From positions 1-64,000 of the forward strand of contig NMRA01000836.1 of the NCBI GenBank assembly GCA_002633005.1: 64,000 nt of DNA, written 5' to 3'. Below, piece by piece: positions 38,093 to 49,507 of this stretch (within the stretch, counting starts at the first letter, position 1; every line of letters begins with the position of its first letter). The notes under the pieces are model-generated. The model did not search any database. It was not told the DNA's origin and saw only the letters and a program-made list of their open reading frames with translations. This DNA is from Phoronis australis. Its lineage: Eukaryota > Phoronida > Phoronidae. Both the position numbers and the translations under genes were made by a program.

Positions 38093-38505
38093 TATTCTTA
38101 TTTACTTGTCTTCATTGTTTTCATGAGATATGCATTTTTAGGAAAAAATTACTTTGCACAGAATTTTAAATATATTGTTCCTCCAATCATTTTGGTCTTT
38201 TATCAACATGTTGATGACAGCATTTTCGAGGGAACCGTGTCTTAGATTTTTGAAATAGGTCCTAGTTTCCGGAATGACAGTTTTTGCTCAAAATTCTCTA
38301 AAAAGTCGATAATTAAAAAATTAAGACCTGTTTCAAAATTCTGAGGCACAGTTCCCTCGAAAATATCATTGTCAACAAGTTGACGAAAGACCAATATTAC
38401 TGGAGGAACAATATTTTTAAAATCTCTGTTCGAAGTCAAAAAACTTTTTTCCTTAAAATGCATATCTCGTTAAAAAATAAAGTCAAGTAAATAAAGAATA
38501 GCAAA
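38093..38505. mobile_element. ~410-base foldback (long inverted repeat) element
   Basis: The left arm, read from TTATTTACTTG (38099) through GAGATATGCATTTT, TATTGTTCCTCCA and TTTTCGAGGGAAC, is mirrored by the right arm ending CAAGTAAATAAAG (38498). The arms are about 190 bases each and imperfect, with a short non-palindromic centre near 38300. No coding capacity. The target duplication is not clear. Confidence 0.8.
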
Positions 38506-38645
38506 AACTCTTCTTATAATTAGGCAAGTTTTTTGCGGAAGCTTCTGTCTGTACATGGTTTTTCAGATGTATGGATTAATCACCGTGGTGTGGCGAACCA
38601 AGCGTATTTCTTGACAGTTTTTTCCTGGTGTGTCGGGGACTATTC

Positions 38646-38778
38646 ATGGGCGGCGCACCATAGGGGTCCTATAGCCCCCACTTTTTTCAGTGCTACGCCG
38701 CACACTCTATAGGTGGTGCCCCACAGGGGGGTAGAGGGCTTTATGCCCCACTTTTTTCAGTGCTGCTCCGCCCATGCT
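38646..38778. mobile_element. Two adjacent GGCGGCGCACCATAGG-type elements
   Basis: It starts GGGCGGCGCACCATAGGGG and has internal and terminal complements (CAGTGCTACGCCGC and CAGTGCTGCTCCGCCC), each preceded by CCCCACTTTTTT. It looks like a partial tandem of the family at 31281-31355. Confidence 0.55.
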
Positions 38779-38849
38779 ATTATTTGCAAGGTTTGAAATC
38801 TGATATCGAATGTAAAGCAAAACTGCCTTGCTATATGTGAGGATTACAA

Positions 38850-39500
38850 CAATATATTGTCTAGAGAATTATTTAGAAAAAGTATCCCACGTGTTTTTAT
38901 CCAGTCTCTGACTCGATTAGGATGGTCAAATCATTCGTTACTAGTGGAAAGAGGTTGCCACACAAATATTTAATATGAAAATAAGTTGCGTGAGTTGTGT
39001 TACTTGGGATGTGTAGAGGACGAATACCACGTTGTGTTGGTTTGCAGTGCGTACCAAAACCTTCGGGTTAAGTACTTAAGCGATTGTTTTTGTCATTCTC
39101 CCACATCTAAATTAATTTTGAATCTCTCATGACAGTAAGAGAAATGGACAGTGTTGTAAGTTGTTGTCCCGACACTATCCTCACTCATCTGACATAGGGT
39201 AGGAAGGTTTAAGATTCATTGTTTCACATAAAATGTAAATAACTTGTACAATTGAATATAGTCAACAACATTTCAATGTTAGGTCATGGGTATTGTTGAA
39301 ATCTCCCTTCAAGTCAATTTTCGTGTTCGGGTTCACCCTCTGTTGCCAGCTCAAAAACATTTTTTTTAAATTGCCCCACTACAAACAAAATATATATGGG
39401 AAGCCCATGTGACATATCGTCAGTCCCAGAAGGAAAGGGTATCGGGATTCAGGCCTGCACTGTTTGTATTGTTAAAATGACGGAAATAAAGAATAACCAA
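38850..39500 (+). mobile_element. Decayed LINE reverse-transcriptase C-terminus and 3' UTR
   Basis: The + strand near 38940-39110 reads, with one stop, through LLVERGCHTN, ELCYLGCVEDEYHVVLVC and AYQNLRVKYL. This is the cysteine/histidine-rich tail (…VEDEYH…C) found at the C-terminus of many animal LINE polyproteins. A short 3' tail with GGAAATAAAG follows at about 39481. Non-functional. Confidence 0.7.
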
Positions 39501-40261
39501 TGTGAATTTATTTCATTGCTAAATACAACACCTACGACTTACGATCATAAGAGACATTAGTTCTTCATTAGAATCATAAAGGCGGAATCTCCAACAAATT
39601 GTCGGCTATTTAATTAAAGGCTGTGCAGGGATGGCGGGGGGGGTGATGGATTGTATCATGATGACGGGTGTTGATAGAGGGGGCAAAAAGTGGTAAATTT
39701 GGGATGACATAGTATGTGAACATTCCCTCACATGATTTTAACACCTAAATGACTTCTTGAAACACTCCTAACATGTAGTTTCAAAGGTTGTCGAAAGTGG
39801 CTTTAGACAGGAGCTGAAAAGACGCCTGAGAGGCATTCAGTAAGGGCCACAGGTGGGTGCATATAAAGAATGCCGGTGCAATTTTGCCCATAAATCAACA
39901 GTTGCCTGAAACCATGTCTCAAGACTCACTTGATGAACAAAAATGAAAAAAATGAAAATGAAACAATAAACTTAGGCTTGATTTGATAACTACTAAGTCG
40001 AGTAAACAATTGGAAATTCACAGTGCAAGCTCTCTCAGCTCACATCGTGAAATCTCAAGGTTGCAAGTTCTATCACAAGAATCTATGGGTCATGTGCTGG
40101 AGTTGGCCTTCCATGTCAAGAGTTCTATGGTCAACAACTATAATTCCCTGTCAGCTAAGTTGTGTGCTTTGCAACTTCTCTCAAGATATATCCAGTTAAC
40201 GCCGAGCACAGTTCAAACAGCGGCTCCATCTGCAGGTGATGACAACATAACCGTACTATAA
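39501..40261. other. Intergenic DNA between PHPT1 and QTRT1 3' ends
   Basis: An AT-rich stretch with a G-run at 39637-39643. The 92-codon frame at 39983-40261 has no recognisable similarity and no splice context. No gene is seen. Confidence 0.4.
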
Positions 40262-40612
40262 AAGTTGACCATTCGTGGTCATCTCCAATAATGCCACACT
40301 AGAGACACCTGTCCTGTTGTTGCAATGTAACTCCCATCTCCAGTAATGCCACACTAGAGGCACCTGGTGTCGTAATGTAACTCCCTTCTCCAATAATTCC
40401 ACAAGAGTGACACATGTACTGTTGCTGCAATGTAACTCCCATCTCCAGTAATGACATACTAGAGACACCTGGTGTCGTAATGTAATTCCCATCTCCAGTA
40501 ATGCCACAGTAGAGACACCTGGTGTCCAAATGTAACTCTCACCGCTTTGATAGGTGTCTTGATGTAACTTTCACTAACTAGATAGGTGTCAATTGAACTC
40601 CCACAGAACCTA
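40262..40612. repeat. Minisatellite overlapping the QTRT1 C-terminal codons
   Basis: The array contains repeated words of the type GTTACAT-NNN-GACACC (- strand) and CATCTCCAGTAATGCCACA (+ strand), with units of about 60 bases that break down to 30. On the - strand the first unit starts in the last coding codons (GGAGTTCAATTGACACC), crosses the stop and continues about 300 bases downstream. Confidence 0.8.
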
Positions 40613-43600
40613 AAGAATCCACAACCCACTGTGGATACTCCTGGTCTCCAAACATTGTCTTCATAAAGTTCTGCACAAAGCTGGGAAACCTGTCCTGTAA
40701 GATACTGTTACGCACTGCTTTCATCAGTTGCATCTGAAGTGAGAATAACAATGAAGTATTGTTAACCTGCCTTATGTTAAATAACAACCTTAGATTTAGA
40801 CTCCTTAACAATAAAAAATTTCTGTCATTTCTTCCTTAGGGCTGTTCCAGTAAAATCCGTGTGGGGGGGGACGGCAGTAGAAATAAAAATTCATGGGTGG
40901 TGGTCTTCAGAAAAAAACTCAAATTATGGGTGGTCGTTCCTGTAAGAAGTGATGCATTAAAAATGGGTGGTGTTTTTTCACCTGTTAATGTCGATAGGTT
41001 GGTTACTTCAGCCGTAAAAACTCAAAAATAAATGCAATTGTCCTAACTTATCCAAATACAAAAAAGCCCATATTGCCAGTGAACAGAGTGCAATATGTTC
41101 ACTAAGCCATTAATCAAGTCATGGGCAACTCGATTTGAGCCAACTGTTTGTCTGCAGTCCTATTGAATTGAAAAGTTATGCAACACTGAACTGGTGTTAA
41201 CACATATAAGAAAATTGATGATTTTTAAATAAAAAGTATGAGGAGTAAGATAAACAAGTTCCAATATTCACTTGACATAGAAGTATAGAAGAGTTCGTGG
41301 AGACAGTTTGAGATTCATAGATCCTTATAAATGAAAAAATGTTCATTGAAATTATAGACACATGGTGAACAGAGACACCTGGTGGCTGCCAAAAGTATTG
41401 CTCACAGGCTACTTTAGTTTTTGACAATATTGGACAAGACAACTAGTTCTTGTCTGTCAGTCATCTAAGTTCTTAACAGGTCCTCCTGGAGGCAATTTGT
41501 TTGCAAGTGTTGGATTTTATATTTTAACCTATTAAAAATAATTAAAAAATTATGGGTCATGGGTTGGAGAAATAAATGAAAAATACGGGCGGTGGGTATG
41601 AAATAAAAGTGCCTTCCCCTCCCTCCCATACAGATTTTGCTGGAACAGCCCTTACTCAGGTTGCAGGTTTATCAGGAAAAAACAGTTCATATTTGATTGA
41701 GGCAATGCTTGTCAACTTGGCTTGACCCGCTATATCTGCTGAGCAAGATATTACTCACTGATAGGTCGCTAACTTTCTTAAAACTGATCTTGTCAAATAA
41801 TTGTTCCCGATTGATATTAAAAGCTATGTATGTAATAACAGACAGCCTCTCCCCCAACTCCATCTTTGAGCCCCATGGACCAGAGAGTGGTCAATTTCTT
41901 GTTTTTTCGCTGATGCTTCAATAAACTGTTCTACTGTTAATGGCAAATTACAGGAATTGGTTTCACTTTAAGATTGAGCATTTGACTACCAGCCAACCAA
42001 GTTTTGTTTTGTTGTTGCTGTTTTTTGCCATGTGGCACATTTTTCTATAATTCATAACGTGATGTACAATGGGGCCAAACCATTGTCACGATCACAGAAA
42101 GTAGCAGCGTCGCACAAGAAAATGACATTAATTAGACTATGTTTTTGAACAGTTGTCAGTTGAATACAGAGTTGATAAACTATTTGAGTGAAAGAGAGTG
42201 TTTTTGCAAGTCTCATGGTCATACAACTGCAGCTAGACGTGTGGCCAATAGATGAAGCAGGTTTTGCTTATTTCAGGGTGATCTCCAACATTATCAGTAA
42301 AACTACCACCAAAAGTTAAATCAACACGCGCCAGTCCAACATATAGCGGAGCTATAATTGGAATGAACTAATCTTCTTATTCAAGGACATCACAGTAAAA
42401 AGAACCTTAATCCACATTGAATCTGTTATCAGCAAACCAATTCTATTGTTGTAACCAGCTAAGACCTGAGTCTGATGGATATGACCTGTGATCAAACTGT
42501 GAGTAAACAATGAACAGCTGTCTAGCTTGTTATACCCTTTCATCAATCTAATACTCATAATCATAGCAACATAGAATTCTTTGCAGTTTTTACAACCAAT
42601 GTTGTACACACAATGCCTTTTCAGTGATTTAGGAATTTGTAACATATTCGCATTCGCGGTATTATTCCTCATTAAACTATGGTCAAAACAAGTTATTGTA
42701 CCTTGATGTAACACGTGTCGTACCTGATAAGTCACGTTGTGTACAGTTAGTAGTTGACAGCACACAGGTTGTTCTGCCGCGATAGAGTTGAGGTAGGAAC
42801 GTGTGTAGTCTCGACATGTTGAACACGGACAGTTCTCGTCAATTGGTCGGTAGTCATTGCTGTATTTTTGGTTCTTCAAGTTCAGTTGTCCGGTGTTAAC
42901 AAGAGCACAGCCAAATCGCTGAAGAAAAACCAGGTCATTTTGTCATCAGATGTGAACATTTCGCAGGCATGGAATTGCCCTTAGATATCCATTCTCAACC
43001 TATGGAACAATACGCTCTCAAAATGCTTGATAGTCGTAAAAATGTATCATTTGCACCAAAATTATGCTTATTGGTTTCTTAACATTCGCATAATTGCCGT
43101 GGGTTCTTCAAGTGTAATCAATCTGATATGATACTTTAAATGTCATAAAGTGATTGTTCAAAAGATGGCACAACTTACCGCTGTTCTTGTGGGGAAAACA
43201 CAGTCATACATGTCGCAGCCTAGAGCTGTGCAGACGACTAAGTCAACCGCAAACCTGAAGTAAGATAAAATAAGTATTTCAGACTACCATGTTTTGATAC
43301 TTCCACCAGTTGTTTCCAAGAAACAAGATCAACAAAATGATGTTTTGCCACACTTTACATAACCCCACTTTGATTTTAATAAAGGTTTCAAAACTGTACA
43401 GACATTAAGTTTTAAGCATCAAGATACAGTGCATGTTCCCTAGGGACGCAACACCACACCCTTCAGATAGTCCATGTCCCCTCAAGACATTACCACTCAC
43501 CACCCTACACCCACCAAATATTCTATGTCCCCTCAAGAGATGACCACTCACCCCACACCCATCAGATACCGTGGCTTGTCCTCAGGTAGCAAGTCAGTGG

Positions 43601-46150
43601 ACAGAGTGACCATACGCCAGAAGTGTTCTTTCTCTTCCCCTCCACTCAACCCTCCAATGGCAAAGCCTGGCACATCTCTCTTGGACATCTCTGATAACAC
43701 ACAGATCACAGTATATTATGACACAAGGTCTACTATATATCTGTTGCACATCTCTAACAACACAGAGGAGACAATGTGGGTTAATGGTTTGAGCACCCAT
43801 TATTTGTATGTGAGCGCAAAAGTGGCTGCTATGTGGTATAGAATCCATCTGATTCATTCAAAAACAAAAAGCTGTTGAATAGAACGTATTCGCTCAATTT
43901 CTTGAAATACTGTGATGGAGCTTGGAAGCTACTGAATGTGAAAATAGTAACTACGGAGCATAGCCGTAGTTAGATCTTACAGAAAGTCCTGATCATTTGT
44001 CTACCAAGGTATTAAGGACCCACAGCTGCAGACAAAAATTGTCACTAAGGGTTGCCACAGTACTAATGCCATTCCAAACATCAACGTTAGTCATGGTCTT
44101 ACAAATACATGTAGGCTCACACATGCAGATAGAGAAGTGGATGCTACAACAGATTCATGAATAATGAAAATGGCCACGAGACAAAGATCCTACCAGAAAT
44201 TAAGGATTACCATGAGCACACTTTCGCCGGAGCTCAGAGTCCAGACCACCTTGTACAATCGCGAACAGGTTCTGTTCACTAGGTCGCCTGTTGGCACCTA
44301 TGCATCTGTCTAACCATCGTATTGAGCGCAACATGGCTTCCTCCACTCGCGGTCCCGTTGTTGTGCTGTGAACGACGTCATCTAGTTGCATCATGATGTC
44401 AGCACCTACAGCGTTGACGAAGATTTCAAGACGACAAAATATGCACAGTCAGCTAAACAAGATGTTCCGCTAACTGAGTGAACATATTCACACATGTTTG
44501 TTTGAGCCAAGCCAGGAAGTCTACATGGTGGATCATGGCTCATGGTCTAATCTTTATACTCAAAATCGAATTCGAAAGTATTTTTGAAATTTCCGCTTCA
44601 TCTATTTTGGTACGAACTGAACAATAACAGTAAAAACGATAAGTTTATTTCAAAACAGAAAGTTTCTGAAAATATCCCCATTTCCAAAAATACGTCTGGG
44701 TTTATATTCAGTTTCACTTGATGTCATGAAGTCGTTTTCCACATATCTGTCCATGGGCCTGTTTCCAAGAATTACCAGAGTGTCATTATTTTGCTATAAA
44801 CTGACTAAAGTGTTCAAACTACTTATAATTACTAAGATACAACAAATTGGTGACAAACACCATCAAATACACCATTCTCCTACAACTACAACAGATAATG
44901 CTCACCTATAGCATTTTGTATTTCTATGGACCTCTCTGGAGTTAGCAACATCTTACTCTTGTCATGTGGCGACTCAAACTCAACTCCCTGTTCTGTGATT
45001 TCAGCCAGCTTCAACAGCGACACCATCTGGAACCCTCCCGAGTCCTGGTAAACAACCGTCATGATATTAAGGCAATTTTCACTTCACGTCAAAGCAATTT
45101 CCTTTTCAAACGATTTTAAAGTAAATTAAAAATTTTCCAGAGCCACTCACCAATTCCAATTTGTTTTTCAATCATTTATTTCTCAACTAGTGCCCCGCAG
45201 CATCATCTCTCTGTCTAAACTCGAGCTATNNNNNNNNNNNNNNNNNNNNNNNNNNNNNNNNNNNNNNNNNNNNNNNNNNNNNNNNNNNNNNNNNNNNNNN
45301 NNNNNNNNNNNNNNNNNNNNNNNNNNNNNNNNNNNNNNNNNNNNNNNNNNNNNNNNNNNNNNNNNNNNNNNNNNNNNNNNNNNNNNNNNNNNNNNNNNNN
45401 NNNNNNNNNNNNNNNNNNNNNNNNNNNNNNNNNNNNNNNNNNNNNNNNNNNNNNNNNNNNNNNNNNNNNNNNNNNNNNNNNNNNNNNNNNNNNNNNNNNN
45501 NNNNNNNNNNNNNNNNNNNNNNNNNNNNNNNNNNNNNNNNNNNNNNNNNNNNNNNNNNNNNNNNNNNNNNNNNNNNNNNNNNNNNNNNNNNNNNNNNNNN
45601 NNNNNNNNNNNNNNNNNNNNNNNNNNNNNNNNNNNNNNNNNNNNNNNNNNNNNNNNNNNNNNNNNNNNNNNNNNNNNNNNNNNNTACAATCCACAATGGC
45701 TAGAGTGTGACCCAAGTCATATGTATAATACAATCCACAATGGCTAAAGTGTGACCCAAGTCATATGTATAATACAATCCACCCTCACAACAATGTGATC
45801 CAAGTTGTGTGTACAGTCTACACTCACCGGTCGGTGGCCCAAGTGGTATCTATAATACAATCCACCCTCACAACAATGTGATCCAGGTTGTGCGTACAGT
45901 CTGCACTCACCGGTCGGTGGCCCAAGTGGTATGTATAATACAATCCACCCTCACAACAATGTGATCCAAGTTGTGCGTACAGTCTACACTCACCGGTCGG
46001 TGGCCCAAGTGGTATGTATTACCCAGCATGATCTGACAGTCCATTTCCTCCAACTGCTGTGGCACCAATCCCTTCAGTGTACCCTGGGTACCAACAGGCA
46101 TGAAAACTGGTGTGTCTACAGTGTGGTGGGGCAGACTCAGTTTGGACACT
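40578..46150 (-). CDS. QTRT1: Queuine tRNA-ribosyltransferase catalytic subunit 1 (partial)
   Basis: Exons in transcript order: 46150-45994, [one exon missing], 45044-44906, 44405-44211, 43690-43552, 43254-43179, 42918-42724, 40733-40578 (stop TAG). All visible joints keep phase; 351 residues are readable against 403 in human. The enzyme exchanges guanine for queuine at the wobble base of tRNA-His, -Asn, -Asp and -Tyr. Marks are [34 protein letters not shown] (active-site Asp), [49 protein letters not shown] (nucleophile Asp) and the zinc ligands CPCSTC...H. About 23 residues between LGHRP and DSGGF are absent and should lie in the gap 45230-45684. The N-terminal exon, which must end in phase 2, was not located. 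Confidence 0.95.
40836..41654. mobile_element. PIF/Harbinger-like non-autonomous element in the last QTRT1 intron
   Basis: The element 40839-41651 begins GGGCTGTTCCAGTAAAATC and ends GATTTTGCTGGAACAGCCC, an inverted pair, with TTA on both sides (40836-40838 and 41652-41654). A TTA/TWA target duplication with such GC-rich ends fits PIF/Harbinger. The 813-base interior has no transposase. Confidence 0.85.
41655..42723. other. Rest of the last QTRT1 intron
   Basis: AT-rich intronic DNA. Nothing recognisable apart from the run-on of the exon frame past its donor. Confidence 0.6.
43445..43570. repeat. ~50-base minisatellite spanning the QTRT1 donor at 43551
   Basis: On the - strand the exon end GGTATCTGATGGGTGTGGG and its donor GTGAGTGG are followed by TCTTGAGGGGACAT. 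Diverged copies then follow: ATTTGGTGGGTGTAGGG with GTGAGTGG, and CTATCTGAAGGGTGTGG. At least one extra copy keeps a full GTGAGT donor. Confidence 0.85.
45230..45684. other. Assembly gap (455 N)
   Basis: An unresolved run of N, bordered on the right by tandem repeats that explain the failure to assemble. It probably contains one QTRT1 exon of about 69 bases. Confidence 0.95.
45685..46024. repeat. Tandem arrays beside the gap; 83-base unit copies the QTRT1 exon end and donor
   Basis: The donor-bearing word CACTCACCGGTCGGTGGCCC occurs at 45821, 45904 and 45987, exactly 83 bases apart. Only the last belongs to the real exon. Each extra unit carries the final ~27 exon bases (coding TYHLGHRP) and a complete GTGAGT donor. 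Next to the gap (45685-45780) is a shorter 44-base unit containing CACAATGGCTAAAGTGTGACC. Confidence 0.93.
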
Positions 46151-46674
46151 CTGAAAGGAAGTGTTCTTATGCATTATTCCTCGACAGTTAACTCCATCTG
46201 CTGGGGTGGTCTTGGTCTCACTATGTACATCATTGACAAGTCAGATAGAAAGTGATAATTTCACACCTGGACTAAACAACCAGACTACCCTTTCATAATT
46301 AAAATTATTGTTGAACACTATTGCGTTGTTTTACGGTCATAATTTGAAAATCTTCCAAATTATCTCTTTCTCTTACATGGGCGTGATTAGCCTGGAATTT
46401 CCTCTCACAGACCAGCATCTGCCATAAGATGAAATGGCCAATTTCCAATTTTGGGAACTGAACAAAGGACTGCTTCAACAAAAAGTTAGATAAGAGGTGT
46501 ATTTGTTCAAGTTGGAAGCAATTAGAGACATTGACCTCCTAAGCCTAGGGTGTCCCTCATTGCGCAAAAGGTAATTATAACAATGTGACTTTTTTAATCA
46601 GTGTCAGTCATAATTTGCCACAAAGCTTCACACTCCAATAGGAGCTTCACCGTCTCTACTGAGCCAGCTAGAGT
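46151..46674. other. 5' intron of QTRT1, no exon located
   Basis: This interval should be intronic to QTRT1. No coding exon matching the expected N-terminus could be found here. Confidence 0.4.
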
Positions 46675-46803
46675 ATAGGCGTCCTCAGCTTCTGATCATC
46701 CCCAATACACTGTATATACTACAAGGTATGACACTCGGGACTAGGAATAACACGGGTGCTTCACTTCAGATGTCCATATCAAACACAAAACTCAATAAAT
46801 TTA
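46675..46803 (-). repeat. ~128-base segment repeated inverted at 49508-49634
   Basis: On the - strand it reads TTTATTGAGTTTTGTGTTTG ... ATACCTTGTAGTAT ... GATCAGAAGCTGAGGACGCC. The + strand at 49508-49634 reads almost the same. The two copies lie near the 5' sides of QTRT1 and DOLPP1 in opposite orientation. Confidence 0.75.
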
Positions 46804-46818
46804 CACTACGGTATACAA

Positions 46819-47263
46819 GGTTTCCACAAACCATTAGCAATTATTGTTCTTTCTTCCAATACAATTCACAGTGTCCTGCTCCAGCGAGTTCGCAAAAAAT
46901 CGTGGTCAAAGCACAGAAATGTTCCCAAAAAGCCCAGGCGTACACCCTCCTTTGACGCGTCGAGGTCTAAGACGGTATGGAATTATCCGGCGAGTTACAC
47001 AAAGTCACGACATCAATAACTCCACACTTCGACCTGAAGATTTCGTAACCTTCTGTGATGAACCGGCAACTGCCGTCCATCCGTAACTAATCGGATAATT
47101 CCATACCATCCTTGACCTCGAACTGTCAAAGCAGAACATATGCCTGGGGTTTTTGGGAAATTTTTGTGCTTTGACCGTGAATTTTTTGCGAATTCGGTGG
47201 AGCAAGACACCGTGAATAGTATTAGAAGAAAGAACAATTGGTAATGGTTTGTTGAAACCTAGC
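46819..47263. mobile_element. ~445-base foldback element
   Basis: The left arm (46819-47000) and right arm (47080-47263) are imperfect reverse complements. Examples are GTTCGCAAAAAATC against the complement of GAATTTTTTGCGAATTC, and GGTATGGAATTATCC against GGATAATTCCATACC. An 80-base centre lies between them. It is adjacent to the 46675-46803 repeat. No coding capacity. Several overlapping open frames on both strands are mirror products of the arms. Confidence 0.75.
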
Positions 47264-47817
47264 CAGCCAGCTAGCTGTATGAAGACTATTGTCAAAATAC
47301 AGCTAGGTACCAGACAGTTTTTTTTCCATAGAAGCCGAAATTGCACACAGCCAGGGTAGTTCTGCTTGCCACCTCGCCCTTAAACCTGTACAAACATGTA
47401 GAGCTTTAGACCGAACGGGGTGCATGCAAAATCTGGGAATCAAACGACACTCACCTTGCCTGTTACAGCCGTTTAAGTGGAAAACAATCTAATAAATGTC
47501 ATTTTCTTGTGTAATCCTCCGCCTTTTCTTACAAAGAAAAGTTATGTCCTCGTTTTGAAAAAGATACCCTCATGACACGCGCACGTGCCATTTCCTAAAT
47601 TTTTGCAACATCTCTCAGGAGATGAAAATAGCTCTAGAGGGCAGCAGCAAATTTCTTCTTAAATTCTGTTTGCTGCTATCAAAATTCTAAAAACTTATAA
47701 TGAAGTGAAACCAGATCTGGTAATTTGTTGTGACATGTACGCAATCTTGTGAAAGAACAATATTTGATTGAAAACTCTGCAAAAAAGAAACTGGCCAATA
47801 GGTGATGCAATATTTCA
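47264..47817. other. QTRT1-DOLPP1 interval, left part
   Basis: There is a strong-looking - strand donor at 47455 (GGCAAG/GTGAGTG), but the only frame fitting QTRT1 phase has a stop three codons before it. It is therefore not accepted as the missing exon 1. Nothing else is recognisable. Confidence 0.35.
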
Positions 47818-48660
47818 TGGCGCCGAAAGTCGACGCAGAAGATCGCTCCACATCTTTAACAGCAGCTAGAATAACAGTAGAGCGTCAATTTTTCCAAAAC
47901 CAGAAAATAATTTTATTTACTCAAATAAGTGTGCAGTTTTTAATCATGACATTAATGTTGTGTCATATTTTATCTGGATAATTTTTTACCCAAATCGGCA
48001 CAAAACTGCATATTTAGTATATACTCGGGAACGCAATGGTCGTCTGCCTAAGAATAAAACCGGCTTGTTGTCGTACTCACCCAAATATTCCACTTCAAAC
48101 TAAATGCTCTGAATAGGATTTGATTTAACTCTCACAAATATACATTATTCATTGATTCAAAATTTTTCTTTTATTTATATAGAGTTGTTTCAACTGTGCA
48201 TTGCCTTTCGGCAGCCATTTTATTATGACTCCTATGGTTGTCATATGCTGCCGCCTTTTGAAAGAACAGAAAATCACACAGAAAAAGGCCAAGAAAATAG
48301 TGGAAAGTGGTTTACAAGAATTCTAGATCAACCACAAACTGTTTTACTGGTATGATATCGATTTTTAAATCGATTAAAATCGATTCAGAATTTCAATTCT
48401 TCAAAATATATCACGATTGTTTTATTCCAGATAGACCTTAGTCATTTTCCATTTGTGATCTTGTTGTTTGACTTTTTGCTGTTGCTGTTTTTAATACCAC
48501 TTATCTCTGATGTCTTTCTTTTTCTTTTCAGGTTTTCTTCATTCTCTGTTAACACCTTGTCAGCCAAAACAGAACTGTAACCCTTTGAGACTTGGTCGGC
48601 GGAAGTTGATCATTGAACCTCGATGCAGTTGTTCTAATAAATTATACCCAATATAATATT
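47818..48660 (+). CDS. Possible unrecognised small gene (weak)
   Basis: ATGGCGCCGAAAGTCG at 47818 opens a frame. At 48181-48350 a second open stretch lies between an AG (TTATATAG) and a GT (CTG/GTATGA) and encodes text such as YYDSYGCHMLPPFERTEN and WFTRILDQPQTVLL. A pyrimidine-rich acceptor follows at 48532 and AATAAA at 48637. Composition and splice-like borders suggest a short expressed gene, but I do not recognise the protein and the joints are unproven. It may be chance. Confidence 0.2.
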
Positions 48661-49397
48661 GTTTGATTTTTTCTTACCTTTAACAGACTTTTGCAATCAT
48701 AAATAAATAAATACCCAAGTTGCATCTGCATTTTATTGCTCAATCTCTTCTTTAATTATCTCATGCTGTGTTGTATGTAACAATGCATTATAATGAAATG
48801 TCAATGTTTTACTTTATTGGTGGCCACTCTCTATCAACTCAAGTATTTCAATTTTCTTCACATAAATCCGAAATGCCTGAACCAAAAATTTCAACATAAA
48901 TGTTGAGCTCAGTACTGTGTTTTGCAATAAAAAACAAGTGGACAATATTTTGATGACCAATGCATGGGCCAAAACTGTTAAGCACCCAGCGTGTTCCATT
49001 TGTCTGCTGCGTTTTTCCTTTGGCCCAACAGGTGTCAGTTAGTGCCTGGGAAGAATACGATAAATACATTGCATAAACAATTCCAGGGTGGTTCTTTGTT
49101 TCGTCTGAAGAAAATTTAATTTCGAAAATATTTTCTGAAAATGAACAAAAAGTGCAATAGTAAAATCTACAGATTTTTAAGTGGTTTCAAAAAACAGTCG
49201 GTAAATGCACTGATTTTTGTCTCAGTTCTTCGATGCGTGTCACTCCCGAGAGGTTAGTACCTTAGTAAGGTGTAGACGACCACTCTAGATTGGAACACTA
49301 AGTCCCACGTGGCTGCTCTGCACGCGAAAGAAGATGGCGGACGACCATTGGAGCCTGACAACGATCGGATAGGTATCCGGACTATACAGCTTTGCAC
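48661..49397. other. QTRT1-DOLPP1 interval, right part
   Basis: AT-rich. No recognised coding exon. Around 49320-49405 there is text (TACAGCTTTGCACCAAG) also found near 31990, part of a dispersed repeat. Confidence 0.4.
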
Positions 49398-49486
49398 CAA
49401 GACTAGTAGGCAATGACCATCGCCTCTGTTGGCCCTCTGCTCTGGTTCGGGCCAACAGAGGCGATGGTCATTGCCTACAAGACTAG
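49398..49486. mobile_element. 71-base perfect hairpin element with 9-base direct repeats
   Basis: TAGGCAATGACCATCGCC ... GGCGATGGTCATTGCCTA forms a perfect stem of 29-30 base pairs around a 13-base loop (49436-49448). It is flanked on both sides by CAAGACTAG (49398-49406 and 49478-49486). This fits a very small foldback MITE with a 9-base target duplication; 9-11 bases is typical of Mutator-like elements. It is about 570 bases upstream of the DOLPP1 start. Confidence 0.88.
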
Positions 49487-49507
49487 TTGAAACCCTGTTT
49501 TGTGTAA

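Noticed and set aside
45183-45747. Open frames of 150-185 codons over 45183-45747
   Set aside because: They are almost entirely N and reflect the assembly gap.
46756-47346. Several open frames of 74-113 codons on opposite strands
   Set aside because: They are mirror products of the two arms of the foldback element at 46819-47263.
47440-47475. Strong - strand donor proposed as the end of QTRT1 exon 1
   Set aside because: The frame that would join the next exon in phase has a stop codon immediately upstream (TAA CAG GCA AG), so it cannot encode the N-terminus.
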